Shown here piece by piece: positions 33,392 to 44,349 of a DNA stretch of 64,000 nt. A model generated the notes under the pieces. It had not been told where the DNA came from. It saw nothing but the letters and a program-made list of their open reading frames with translations, and searched no databases. The DNA comes from Phyto melanocephala (Eukaryota > Arthropoda > Insecta > Diptera > Rhinophoridae). Position numbers and translations under genes: made by a program. Position 1 is the stretch's first letter, and each line of letters starts with the position of its first letter. The stretch covers positions 63,344,968 through 63,408,967 of the forward strand of contig OW799234.1 in assembly GCA_941918925.1 (NCBI GenBank), read 5' to 3'.

Positions 33392-33670
33392 TTAAACTTT
33401 TAAATTTTCTGTTTGCGTAGTTTCCCCTAGATCGGATTTTACCATGGCTTTGATTTTATTTAAAAATTGTTTGGCTTCCTCCACCAGCTTTTGTAATTTC
33501 TCTACTATTTCTTCTTCTCCCTCCAAACGGCCATCGATGCCTTCGGAAGTTTTTTCTATTTCACCTTTAACATTAAGAAGTTCTGCTTGTGTGGCCGTAA
33601 ATGCCTGAAGAAGTTCTTGTGGTACATCCGCCTGAATGTTCGTATGATTACGAGACAGTTGGTGGCTCAT
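33392..33670 (-). CDS. small acidic coiled-coil protein, 92 aa, candidate host gene
   Basis: I do not recognise a named family. The frame starts MSHQLSRNHTNIQADV and ends TQTENLKV. Residues about 18-85 are rich in Glu, Lys, Leu, Ile, Val and Gln with heptad-like spacing (LLQAFTATQAELLNVKGEIE, EEEIVEKLQKLVEEAKQFLN), which suggests a long alpha-helical coiled coil broken near GIDGRLEG. It has no Cys, Trp or Tyr, no signal peptide and no membrane segment. The start sits in an AAAACATGAG context, good for flies. Base use is clearly coding-like: about 43% GC with mixed third positions, against very AT-rich flanks. No transposon motif is present. It could be a complete single-exon gene or the last exon of a larger one, since no splice sites were established. 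A small subunit of a helical complex is plausible but not shown. Confidence 0.65.
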   Translation of the reverse strand: MSHQLSRNHTNIQADVPQELLQAFTATQAELLNVKGEIEKTSEGIDGRLEGEEEIVEKLQKLVEEAKQFLNKIKAMVKSDLGETTQTENLKV

Positions 33671-33948
33671 GTTTTAAAATTTTGTTTGTAATTTAACTAA
33701 TTTATTTAAATGAATTTAATTTAAACAAGTAATTTTTTTATCATCTAAAACCAACGTAAAATTTTTCGATGTTTAAATCAAACTATAGTTTGAAAACATT
33801 TAGATCGTTGCTGATATGTTTATTTATTTAAACCAGGGTTGGGTAAAAATATCTATGTATCGAAATAATGATTTTTTATTTCGATAAATATATTAATAAA
33901 TCTTCATTTTGAAGTTTCAATAAATCATATACATAATTTCTTCCATTT

Positions 33949-34480
33949 TTTATACCCTTCACAGAGAGTGTAAGAGTATTAATCTGTGGCTTGAAGCTAA
34001 AAGGGCCAATGTCACTTTTTTTCTCTTTTGAGTTAATAATTGCATTAGATTTGTTTTCTTGCTCTATGTCGTTATGGTAAAACAGCTAAAGTCATACTCA
34101 ACCCAGAACAGCTTTATAAATAAAATGCTGGCCAATGTCACTATGAAAGCACCTACAAAAGTTAAAGTTCAATTCCAATTTTCTCAAAAGTAAATATTTT
34201 GACATTGGCCCTTTTAGCTCCAAGTCACAGATATATAAGTATATAGGATTGTCGTTCCATGTGACATTTCTACAATATTCATTATCCACCCCATAAAATA
34301 ATATCTGTCTGTCAGTGTGTATGTTGAAATCAGTTGTTAAAGCCCTCCAACATCGCCAATTATAGACGGGAATAATATAATATCAGAATTATTTTTAACC
34401 ATTTAACCGGCATTGACAATTAGCACAATCACTTATAACGTTTTGATATGTGAGCAAATAAACACGACTACTTCTGTTTC
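33949..34480 (-). mobile_element. mini-me-like repeat interrupted by a 247-bp MITE
   Basis: Minus-strand copy: TTTATACCCTTCACAGAGAG at the left, then after the MITE (33984-34230) TTCCATGTGACATTTCTAC, ACCCCATAAAATAATATCTG, TCTGTCAGTGTGTATGTTG and AAATCAGTTGTTAAAGCCC. The family start is eroded at the right. Confidence 0.7.
33984..34230 (+). mobile_element. 247-bp MITE, CTGTGGC family, copy 2
   Basis: CTGTGGCTTGAAGCTAAAAG at the left and CTTTTAGCTCCAAGTCACAG at the right. Same length as copies 1 and 3. It is inserted in the TATATA stretch near the mini-me core end. Confidence 0.85.
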
Positions 34481-34484
34481 TTCA

Positions 34485-35640
34485 CATATTTTTTCCAAAA
34501 AAACTTTTAATTTTTCAGCCCTAGAATAATTTATAGAAACGTGTGTGAACATTTCCAGATATACTGTGTGTGTATGGGAATATTCATGAAAAATTTTGGA
34601 TACATCGGCCACTTATCGGCAAAGTTTTAGGCAAAAATAATTCGGAAAAATATAAAATTTTTCAAATAAATCAAATTTTTCAATAGCTTTTTGGCACGAT
34701 CAAAAATTACTTCTGAGAAAAACAAAGAAACCGATTCTAAACTAACTGAGATATAAGCATCAAAATACAACTGCTTTTACTTTATTTACAAGCGCAAATG
34801 GTTTTTTTTTTTTCGTGTACTACTGAGAGAGTTAATGTGGGCATTAGTTAAAAGGACTTGACTAACGTTATATAGTGCACTATTTAAAGAAAATTAAAAT
34901 TCATGATGGCCGCTTCTACAAAATGGCGGCCAATAAATTTATTTATGGATCAAATCTAATATTTTAAAATTTATCTTCTTGAACCACCTCAATACTGGTA
35001 TCAAATGAAAGGGCTTGTCCAGTAAAATACAATAAACTATCAAAAGAAAAATTTAAATCCAAGATGGCATCTAAAGCAATGTTGCGAAAATATTCCTTTA
35101 ACCCCATCGATATAAGTATTTAACGATAGGGCTGTGTTCTAGTTAACTATGCGAAAATTCCAAATCAAAGATGGCATCGCAAGTAATAAAGAAAATGGCG
35201 TATAAAATCTAGGCTAAGGTAAGATGTGGTCAGTATACTTGTGTACATGATGGTAAATAACATAATAAGATAGCTCTCATACTTGTTTTAATTAATACGT
35301 TGTTCAGTTTTTTTTTTATTATTTTATTTTAATAAAATATTTTTTAATATAAAACAACTGATCTCGATTTTTTTATTTTTCAAATTCAATATTTTTTATA
35401 TACTCTGTAATGAAAATCGTTTCTTATAAATGTGAAAGACGGATTTTCCTTTGTTTTATAAAACAAACATTTAATTTTATTAAACTATTTCTAATGAAGT
35501 TTTCAAAGGTATGACAATTAAAAAACAATTTTTCAAATATATTAAATTATTACATAAACGAAATTGCATGGCTTACTTAGAAATATTAATGTTGATTATG
35601 AAAAGTGTTTTAAGTATAAAGTATATTTCTAACACTCTGT
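34485..35640. other. no gene; weak dispersed AAGATGGC-type repeats
   Basis: AATTCATGATGGCCGC (34900), AAATCCAAGATGGCATC (35057) and AAATCAAAGATGGCATC (35162) recur at about 105-160 bp spacing, suggesting an old unclassified repeat. No coding region. Confidence 0.5.
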
Positions 35641-35641
35641 T

Positions 35642-35720
35642 CATGGTGTAATTACATACTTAAGGTGATAGCAATTCGAAGAGATTTTCTGATACAATTT
35701 CTTTTATATAAAGTTAAAGT
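35642..35720 (+). mobile_element. hAT-like MITE fragment, CAGGGTG family
   Basis: CATGGTGTAATTACATACTT, AAGGTGATAGC and the CTTTTATATAAAGTT segment match the left arm of 4675-4858. The right end is missing. Confidence 0.55.
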
Positions 35721-35724
35721 GACT

Positions 35725-36285
35725 TATGGAAAGTAGAAGCTTATAATTAGCTGATGAATTAAAACAATCTAGTTTAATATACCTAGATTGTTTAAAAAAT
35801 CTCACAACTTCCCAACTAAATATATTAACAAAAGATTATGTTTATATTTTGGACACATTTAAGAAAGTCTTGACTGGTGCTAATGATTTGACTTCTAGTT
35901 AAAATATTCGTACACTTGAAAACAAGCTTTGGACTAAATATAAAAGATGCTCTTTTAAAAAGATGCTCTTTTTAAGGATGGAGAAAAAAACCGTTTCAAT
36001 GAGAAGAAAAATCTTATATGTCCGTAGCAATTAATATAGGCCTTCGTTATAATTAAATTTATTTAATACAGTCGGGACAGTCAGGCTTTGCTCAAAAGCT
36101 GTTTACTAATGGTTAGTATTTAAAATAAAATTAAAAATTAAAACACCATTTTAGTGCAAAATAAAAAAAAACACAAATTTTTCTTAATTCATTGCTTATA
36201 AGTTCGGTCATTATTATGTGTACATACATATATCCACAATTGAAACAATTATTCATTCAAAAATAAACAAATAAAGGGTAAACAT
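35725..36285. other. AT-rich stretch, no gene seen
   Basis: Small repeated AAAAGATGCTCTTTT near 35943-35972; otherwise nothing recognised. Confidence 0.55.
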
Positions 36286-36288
36286 TAA

Positions 36289-37791
36289 TCTATATATATA
36301 AAAATCAATGTGTGTTTGTATGTTTGTATGTTTGTTTGTGCTTTATAGACGGCTAAACGGCTGGACCGATTTCCTTGAAATTTTCACAGAATCTTTCTGT
36401 ATGTCTGGAAGGAACTATAGGCTATACTTTCGTTTGAAATTGTAAGTGGGCGTGGTGCCACGCCCTATTAAATAATAAGTATTAAATATTATATATCACG
36501 AAAGTTAATGCAGGTAGAGTCTTCAAATTAAGTACGGTAAGCTTTGACATCCACACGAACATTTGGGTAAAAAATGGGCGGACTTGGAATAGTAGGCGTG
36601 GCCACATGAATTGAATACTAAAATTCGTATATTTGGAAAACGAAATCAATTAGAGTAATAAAATTTCGCAAGAGCAACTTTGACATCCAAATAAACATTT
36701 CTGGAAAAAATGGGTACATTGGCAATAGTGGGCGTGGCACCTGCCATATGAATTAAATACTAAAATTTGTATATCTGGAAAACGATATCGATTAGAGTAC
36801 TAAAATTTTGCAAGAGGAACTTTGACATCCAAATAAACATTTCTGGAAAAAATGGGTACATTGGCAATAGTGAGCGTGGCACCTGCCATATGAATAAAAT
36901 ACTAAAATTTGTATATCTGGAAAACGATATCGATTAGAGTACCAATATTCTACAAGAGCAACTTTGACACCCAAATGAACATTTTTGGAAAAAAAGGGTA
37001 CATTAGATATAGTGGGCGTGGCACCTGCCATATGAATTAAATACTAAAATTTTTATATCTGGAAAACGATATCGATTAGAGTACTAAAATTTTGCAAAAG
37101 CAATTTTGACATACAAATAAACATTTTTGGAAAAAATGGGTGCATTATCAGTAGTGGGCGTGGCACCCACCATATGAATTAAATACTAAAATTCGTATAT
37201 CTGGAAAACGATATCGATTAGAGTACTAAAATTTTGCAAGGGCAACTTTGACATCCAAATAAACATTTTTGGAAAAAATGGGTACATTACCAATAGTGGG
37301 CGTGGCACCAACATATGAATTAAATACTAAAATTTGTATATCTGGAAAACGATATCGATTAGAGTACTAAAATTGTGCAAGGGCAACTTTGACATACAAA
37401 TAAACATTTTTGTAAAAAATGGGTACATTAGCAATAGTGGGCGTGGCACCTGCCATATGAATTAAATACTAAAATTTGTATATCTGGAAAACGAAATCGA
37501 TTAGAGTACTAAAATTCTACAAGAGCAAATTTGACACCCAAATGAACATTTAGGCAAGAAATGGGTGCATTATCAGTAATGGGCGTGGCACCAACATATG
37601 AATTATATACTAAAATTCGTATATTTGGAAAACGAAATCGATTAGAGTAGTAAAATTTTGCAAGAGCAGCTTTAATATTCAAATAAACATTTATGGAAAA
37701 AATGGGTGCATTAACAATAGTGGGCGTGGCACCTGCCATATGAATTAAATACTAAAATTTGGGGTGGCGAAGCACACCGGGTATTAGCTAG
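36289..37791 (+). mobile_element. Helitron with internal 142-bp satellite
   Basis: The 5' end is A|TCTATATATATAAAAATC, then a TGTTTGTATG run, CTTTATAGACGGCTAAACGG and CTGGACCGATTTCC. The 3' end is GGCGAAGCACACCGGG then TATTAGCTAG|T, with a short GGTG...CACC hairpin. The body is an array of about nine units (separate entry). It has no Rep/helicase coding capacity. The T after its CTAG doubles as the first base of the next Helitron. Confidence 0.85.
36593..37760 (+). repeat. about 142-bp tandem repeat, nine units, inside the Helitron
   Basis: GGGCGTGGC-type motifs fall at about 36593, 36728, 36870, 37013, 37154, 37296, 37437, 37579 and 37721, spacing 135-143 bp. Each unit contains GAATTAAATACTAAAATTTG, TATCTGGAAAACGATATCGA, TTAGAGTACTAAAATTTTGC and CAACTTTGACATCCAAATAA. 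Minus-strand open frames across the array are repeat artefacts. Confidence 0.9.
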
Positions 37792-38423
37792 TCTATATAT
37801 ATAAAACAGGATGTGTGTATGTATGTAACGTATGGACTCCAAAACGTTTTAGCCGATTTTGGGGAAATTTTCAGGGAATCTTCAAAATATTTAGGCGGGT
37901 GATACTGTGAAATCTGATTTTCGATTTTCTGTGGGCGGAGGGGCGTGGCAAAATCCAATTTTCATATTGCACCACCAATGATATATACATACATACATAT
38001 ATTTATTTTGTATGCTTTTTTATTTTATTTTTTTTTTTGAAAGCCGTTATCATGTTTTCCAAAACGAGATATCAAAATCTTAAATCGGTTAAGTAGTTCC
38101 GAAGATATTTACAAGAAACCTATGTTAATAATGATCCAACATCAAAATTTTAAAACTTTCGAAATGTTGCATTTAAAAATTATAAATAATTCAATAATAA
38201 TAAATTAATATAATTTCCAATTTGCCTTAAATAAATGCGTTTCTTTTTTGATTGAGCCCATAACTACACCATCTGTAAGTTATACTGTAAAAAAGCTTTG
38301 TGATAGGTATTCCATGGATTTTTATTTAAACGCCGTAAATTTCGTTAAAAGATAAATTTAAATCGTGTAGTAATTCAACACTAATGTTTGCTTAGGGCCA
38401 GCAACACGGTCCGGGTCAGCTAG
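37792..38423 (+). mobile_element. second Helitron, head-to-tail with the first
   Basis: Begins TCTATATATATAAAACAGG directly after the previous CTAG and ends ACACGGTCCGGGTCAGCTAG|T. It has a GTGGGCGGAGGGGCGTGGC segment. The interior is otherwise different from the preceding element, so this is a different subfamily placed end to start. Confidence 0.75.
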
Positions 38424-38439
38424 TTCATTTTAAAGCTTG

Positions 38440-38616
38440 ATTGTAAAATGAATAGTGATGACGGTGAACCGACTGAGTTTTATTGGGATTTAAAACTTTT
38501 TTTTACAAACCATCTTTTGAAAACTTCCAATCGAATAAAAAAAAGCAGCCAAATCGCTTCAGCCGTTCTAACGTGATGCGATTACATACATGAACCGTTT
38601 CATTTATATATATAGA
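38440..38616 (-). mobile_element. Helitron 5' fragment, opposite orientation
   Basis: On the minus strand, A|TCTATATATATAAATGAAAC is followed by GTAATCGCATCACG, ACGGCTGAAGCGATTTGGC. No 3' CTAG end was found before the element at 37792-38423, so it is truncated. Confidence 0.6.
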
Positions 38617-38639
38617 TTAAGAATCTCTATATATTTAGT

Positions 38640-40325
38640 AGACGAAATAAATTTTTACGGTCTTCGCAGTACTGACACAAGAAAACCTAAAAAATACTTT
38701 GGTTTAGTCTAGGCATAAGACTTGTGTCCGTTTTATTAATTTAATGCATTTTTGCCAACAACCTGCTCTGCCCCTAAGGTTCGTACCAACCTCTTCTTGA
38801 AAGTCAAGCTGATTTCTTTAAGAATTAACCAGGCTCCTTCACTATTTTCTTAGTGAGTTGCTTCAGTATGTTCTGCAACCTTTAAGTTCGAATATATGTA
38901 CATATGCTTTACAAAATTGAAAGCAAACTTTGATTTTTTTATAAAAAACTTGTTTGCTACTTTTGGAAGTAGACAATTAAGAAAAATTTATATTTTTATT
39001 AATATTGTCTTTTTAATCATCCTGCAACACTTTGAACACAATCGTTGATATTTTATTAATAATTTAAATACATAATTATTTAAATCGTCGAAAGCATACA
39101 ATCGTAATGTCATGATTTATGCTACTAATTGTCATTGTAACTATTAACACCTTAATAATTTATTAATTTGAGATATCCTTTAAAAACTTTACTGTAGAAG
39201 ACTTTTATTGTTATAAATATTTATAATAGCATTAAATTTATTAACATACATATTTCTGTACACTATTTAATTTAACTTAAAATTAATTTGAAAAACATGT
39301 CTAGCATGACTATAACATAGAAGTTAATATTGGAATTAGGATAATAGCAAATACGATTCTTCATTATGCATGCATGTATGCAAGTATCTATATTGGTGTT
39401 AGTAAATGCAAACAGTTAACACTGTCATAAACAGTGATGCCAACCAGTTAAAATAAAAATAACCTCAGAAAAGCGCAAATAACCACAAAGTTTCTTTTAG
39501 TTAAATATAAATCAAATAACAAGTTAAATACAAATAACAACAGCAGTTTAATTAGCAACAAGTGTAATTCATCTGTTTTACAATAAAAAAATTAATTTCT
39601 ATATAAAATACGATATAAAAAAATATATAAGCAAGACACATCAGCCTTAAAAGTAAAGAGTTCGATAAATAAATTTAAAAAGCAAATAAATAACAAAAAC
39701 ACATGGCCCCCTGTAAAAGAAAAAAAAAAACTTTGGGGTTAAGTAGAAGATACTTACATCCCACACACAAAAACAATCCAAGAATGCTTAAAATAAAACC
39801 GTAGCTCGTTTCGAAAATGCATTTCACTCGGCTAATGTGGGCAAAAATATGCTTTCTCTGATTACTCTTTAATCATCACAATTAAATTGCTTTATAAAAT
39901 ACAAAATTTTAATAATGAACTCAAGCCTGAGAAACAAAATGTTCGACAATGGAAAAAAGCACAAATAAAAAATTTAGAAAGCACCAATTTAGTGCATTAT
40001 CTTATTTTGGTGCTATACCTTCAAATATGGCTTTTTGAAGCTTTGAAATGGAATAAACTAAATAAAAAATAGTGCTTTCCCTTGGACGAAGGGAGAATTT
40101 TTCAAGTTTCACTAACTTATGCCTTTTCATATTATATACGCATAAAATAGATTTTTTAGTCTTTCAGACTTTCGGTGCCCGTGAGAATTTAACAAGCATT
40201 ATATTCGGATGGGACAAATTTTGGATAACCAGCACCAATTTTGTATAGAACTTATATTCAACAAAATTTGTTATTTTGTTACAACTCTAATTATTTTATT
40301 CCAATTTGATAACAATCTATTTTCT
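38640..40325. other. AT-rich stretch, no gene seen
   Basis: No shared repeat or coding region; the 61-codon frame at 39887-40072 lacks recognisable features. Confidence 0.55.
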
Positions 40326-40330
40326 TTTCT

Positions 40331-40622
40331 TAATGCTATAAGCACAATCAAGTCCACCGACCATCGACTACAAGATGTCAAAAATAGAATACATGCGTGC
40401 TTATGAGAATAATTCTTTTAGCCGCTACACGACTACCGACTACACCGCTACTTTTGTAGCCCGTAGCCAACTTAGGTTAATTTCTATTTTTCTTGGCTAC
40501 AAAAAACAGATTAGTGCTGCCAATACAATAAATGCATGCGAATAGCTGGCGACTTGGCTACTTTTGTAGCCAGCTACTTTTGTAGTCGATGGTCGGTAGC
40601 CTTTGATTATGTTTATAGCTTA
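40331..40622. mobile_element. foldback/MITE-like element with GGCTAC palindromes (about 292 bp)
   Basis: The left arm TTAATGCTATAAGCACAATC, then CCGACCATCGACTACAA, pairs with the right arm, whose complement is TTAAGCTATAAACATAATC, then CTACCGACCATCGACTACAA. The interior holds repeated GCTACTTTTGTAGC palindromes (near 40450, 40557 and 40572). No clear target duplication. Confidence 0.65.
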
Positions 40623-40670
40623 AGTCTTTAAGTATTTTTACAATATTACCCACTACCTTTTATCATCATG

Positions 40671-41903
40671 CTAGCATTTAACCCGCTACTTCGATAGCGC
40701 AGTTCTTACTATTTACTGAATACTCAAGATCTCTTTTTAATTATCAAATATTAAAAAATAATGAAAATTTGTTTCTCTGATTTCCCAGAATTAATAGTCC
40801 TTGAAAGTACAATGCTAGCTTCTCAAACGTAGAAAATACAATAAGTATCGTAATAATGCTATAAACATAATAAAAATGTTCAACCTAAACTCGGATCAAT
40901 GGTCACTAATGTCAAAAGTTTAGCCTCATAAACGTACAAAATACAAAAAGTAAAAAAAAACCTACAGAAAAATACCTTTTTTGACTTTTCCATATCAATG
41001 TATAAATTCCAAGTTAAAAATGTTTAATTATTTAAGCAACCAAAAAATATTTTCATAGACATGATTTAAAGTCAGTAAATATAATCTTTTTTGCATATAA
41101 GTAGTTATGTTCTAAAAAGTATCAAACTGTTTTCCCAAATTTTCCCCTTTTCTACCCTGTTATGAATGTGTTTAAATTTATACCAAATTACATTATTTTG
41201 TATGTCTGGTGAAATCCCTATTAAAAATTTTATGCAAACTGGCCCTGTATTTAGGAATTATACATATTTTACGGTGTTTTTCTCTTTCTGGTACCTTTTT
41301 TGTCCCCCTAAAAGTTTCCAAAAATTTCAACTATATAATTGTCCATGTTCTATTAGGCAATAATAATTATCAAATTTTGTCCCATTGAATAATATTAGAA
41401 AAGTTTCTTTTAAAAAAAGTACAAAAAATAGGGAACATTTTTACCCGTTGTATATGCAAATTTAAAAAAGTGTCGACATTCTGTTAATATTTTTCACGGA
41501 TTAACTAATATAGTTTAAATTTCTTTTCTTTATGTGTTTGGAAGTTACATGGGTACCAAAAATGTACCAAATTATAGTCTTTACCCGCTTTTTCACCATA
41601 GGGGTTAAAAATTCAAAAAAATGTCAGACAACTATCAGCTTATTTTTTGTGCAAATTACAATACTTTTTCAATTTAATTTGTATCATTTTTAGTTTAGCA
41701 GATATAAGATTACCGATTTTACACGTTTTCCCCTTTTTTACCCCCTTAAAGTACGAATTTCCAAAAATCTTCTTCTTCTTAGTGGAGCTATACATTGAAA
41801 GAGGAACCGATTGTCCAAATGTCATGTCTCTAGCTCTTTGCGTTTGGGCTGTGTGATGATGAATCAGTCAGTCAGTCACGTTACTCTTTTATATATATAT
41901 AGA
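40671..41903 (-). mobile_element. Helitron, minus orientation (about 1.2 kb)
   Basis: Minus strand: A|TCTATATATATATAAAAGAG then TAACGTGACTGACTGACTGA at 41903, and GCGCTATCGAAGTAGCGGGTT then AAATGCTAG at 40671. The hairpin (GCTATCGAAGTAGC) before a GGGTT..CTAG end matches the layout of 37760-37791. The base after CTAG is C rather than T, so the 3' border is less certain. The interior has loosely repeated blocks with ACCAAATTA and TTTCCCC(T)TTT. Confidence 0.6.
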
Positions 41904-41909
41904 TTAAGA

Positions 41910-42305
41910 AGTGGACGTTAAGCTGGCGTTTTAAAGTGTTTTCTGCTTATTAATTTAACTTAGATATTGCATGTATGTATATTCTTCCAAAATCTCTGTC
42001 CATAAAAAATTATATGAATTTAAGAAATATTATTATATGATGGTGGCCATTAAAGTGGGCTTCTTACCATCACGTGCCGTTATTACAATAATATACCAAT
42101 TTTGATCTATAACTACATTCCTAAAATAATTTCATATTTTTTAGAGAAATAAATTTCTAAACTCAAGAAATTGTGAATTTTATTACAGTGCCACTTTGCA
42201 TTTAGACGCAATCGCATTTTATTTAATGCAAGAATTTTGTTTTCAAATATAAGATTAGATAATAAGAGGATTATTCATATTTTAAAAACTAACCATAAAA
42301 GAAAT
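41910..42305. other. AT-rich stretch, no gene seen
   Basis: Nothing recognised. Confidence 0.55.
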
Positions 42306-42309
42306 ATTC

Positions 42310-42505
42310 TAGTAAAAGTTCATCCCCCTGTTGTTGTTTGATCGAGCTCTATCGTGCTTTTAATAAACGGACAGACGGACGGACAAAGTTAGGTCGTTCT
42401 AATGAAATCAGTACTCAGAAATTATATACCTTATGGGGTCTGAAATAAATGTTTTGATGTGTTAGAAACATAATGACAAAATTAATAAGCCCCTACACCA
42501 TACAA
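42310..42505 (+). mobile_element. mini-me-like relic, second subfamily
   Basis: AAACGGACAGACGGACGGAC, AGGTCGTTCTAATGAAATCA, TTATGGGGTCTGAAATAAAT and CATAATGACAAAATTAATAA follow the family order (GTCY tract, spacer, core). The CGTTCTAA spacer is shared with the relic at 46600-46880 rather than with the long copies. Confidence 0.65.
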
Positions 42506-42631
42506 ACATTCCCCAAGCAGAGCTACTTATCTATGACATATAAAATGTGTGAATGTATGTATATCAAACGATAAAAATATATACAGATATATACATACAT
42601 ATGTATGTTGAAAGATAACAATGTAACAAAT

Positions 42632-42715
42632 ACCCTATAGAAAACGTAGCTTACTTTAAGCTTACTTTTTCGTAACAAGTAGTGGTTGATGCGTGGATTA
42701 CATTACTTTGCGATG
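42632..42715 (-). repeat. dispersed repeat, opposite-strand copy of 478-543
   Basis: Complement reads CCACGCATCAACCACTA, TACGAAAAAGTAAGC and CTATAGGGTA in the same order as 478-543. Confidence 0.5.
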
Positions 42716-42950
42716 TCCTACGAAGTAGTCAAATGTCCAACTCTGGATGACTTTTAAACTAACTTTAAGATAGCTATAATAAGAATAATAATAATTCATA
42801 TGAAAATGCGACTTTGGTTATTTATTTATCACTGACTTTAAAATTTACTCACAAAAAATAACTGGAAAAAGCAAAAATAACTGGAAAAAAATAGTAAAAA
42901 CAAACATCCAAAAATACCGTTTAACGTCTCTTTCTCTCCGAGCAAAATAA

Positions 42951-43528
42951 AACAAGTAAGAGTGCTATATTCGGCCGTGCCGAATCTTATATACCCTACA
43001 CAACTTGTAGTCATGCAATAAAAGTAGTTTGTATCACCATTCATCCCATATGAAATACGTTCATACATATAAAAAACATACATATATAAAAACATCCCAT
43101 TATAAAATTATAAATTTACGTACATATGTATGTTAAATAAAAAATAAAAACAAATAAAAAAAATAAAATTTTTTTTTGACTCAGCTGGGATTCGATGCCA
43201 CGTTTTCTCTAACCAGGATACACGTTTGTATGTATGTATGTTGTTGTTGTAATGCTGTTTTTGTGAAAAAAAATCGAGGTGGTCCTGGTTTTTTGCTCAT
43301 ATCTCAGTTGTTTATGTACCGATGTTTCTGATTTTCGGGGGGCTTCAAAAAGTTGATTTCAACATACACACGGACAGACTGACAGAGCTTAATCGACTCC
43401 CCTATTCATAAGCTTTCAGAAAATATATATGTACTTTATGGGGTCGGAAATGAAAATTGCAGAAACTTCAGACGGAATGACAAACCTATATACATATACC
43501 TTTTTTCACTGTGTGAAGGGTATAAAAA
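42951..43528 (+). mobile_element. mini-me/INE-1-like repeat, shortened copy
   Basis: AACAAGTAAGAGTGCTATAT to GTGTGAAGGGTATAAAAA. It lacks most of the A-rich block and the segment between TTTCTGATTTTC and GGGGGGCTTC, including CCGATCTACTCCCG. The next full copy follows within about 10 bp. Confidence 0.85.
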
Positions 43529-43537
43529 AGGAAAAAA

Positions 43538-44348
43538 AACAAGTAAGAGCGCTATATTCGGCCATGCCGAATCTTATATACCCTTCACAACGTGTAGTCA
43601 TGCAATAACAATTGCTTGTATCACCATTCATCCCATATGAAATACGTACACGTATGTATGTTAAAAAAACGAAAAAAAAAAAAAAAAATTTTAAAAAAAA
43701 TTAAAAAAAAAAAAATTTAAAAAAATTTAAAAAAAAAAATTTAAAAAAAAAATTATTATATATATAATATACATATATAAAACAAAAAAAAAAAAAAATA
43801 TTAAAAAAAAAAAAATAAAAAAAATTAAAAAAAAAATAATAATAAAAATATAAATAACATATTAAATAAAAAATAAAAAAAAATAAAAAAAAAATTTTTT
43901 AAAAAATTAAAAAAAAATTTTTTTTGGCTCAGTTGGGATTCAATGCCACGTTTTCTCTAACCAGTATACACGTTTGTATGTATGTATGTTGTTGTTGTAA
44001 TGTTGTTTTTGTGAAAAAAAAATCGAGGTGGTCGTGGGTTTTTGCTCATATCTCAGTTGTTTATGCACCAATGTTTCTGGTTTTCAATACCGATCTACTC
44101 CCGAATATTTCTGATATTTTAATACCTTACCCGGGTCCAACCTATGTCGAGGGGCTTCAAAAAGTTGATTTCAACATACACACGGACAGACGGTCAGACG
44201 GACAGACTGACAGGGCTTAATCGACTCCCCTATTCATAAGCTTTCAGAAAATATATACTTTATGGGGTCGGAAATGAAAATTGTAGAAATTTCACACGGA
44301 ATGACAAACCTATATATACCCTTTTTCACTGTGTGAAGGGTATAAAAA
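43538..44348 (+). mobile_element. mini-me/INE-1-like repeat, full copy, tandem with the previous one
   Basis: AACAAGTAAGAGCGCTATAT to GTGTGAAGGGTATAAAAA, with a long A-rich block at 43665-43925 and the full 3' half including the CAGACGGTCAGACGG tract. The 98-codon frame crossing it is not a gene. Confidence 0.85.
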
Positions 44349-44349
44349 C

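Noticed and set aside
36792..37739. Minus-strand repetitive protein frames (MAGATPTI...)
   Set aside because: Translation of the 142-bp Helitron satellite; the frame is lost in several units.
43924..44220. 98-codon open frame
   Set aside because: It lies wholly in a mini-me-like repeat; the homologous copies at 11007 and 24730 do not keep the frame.
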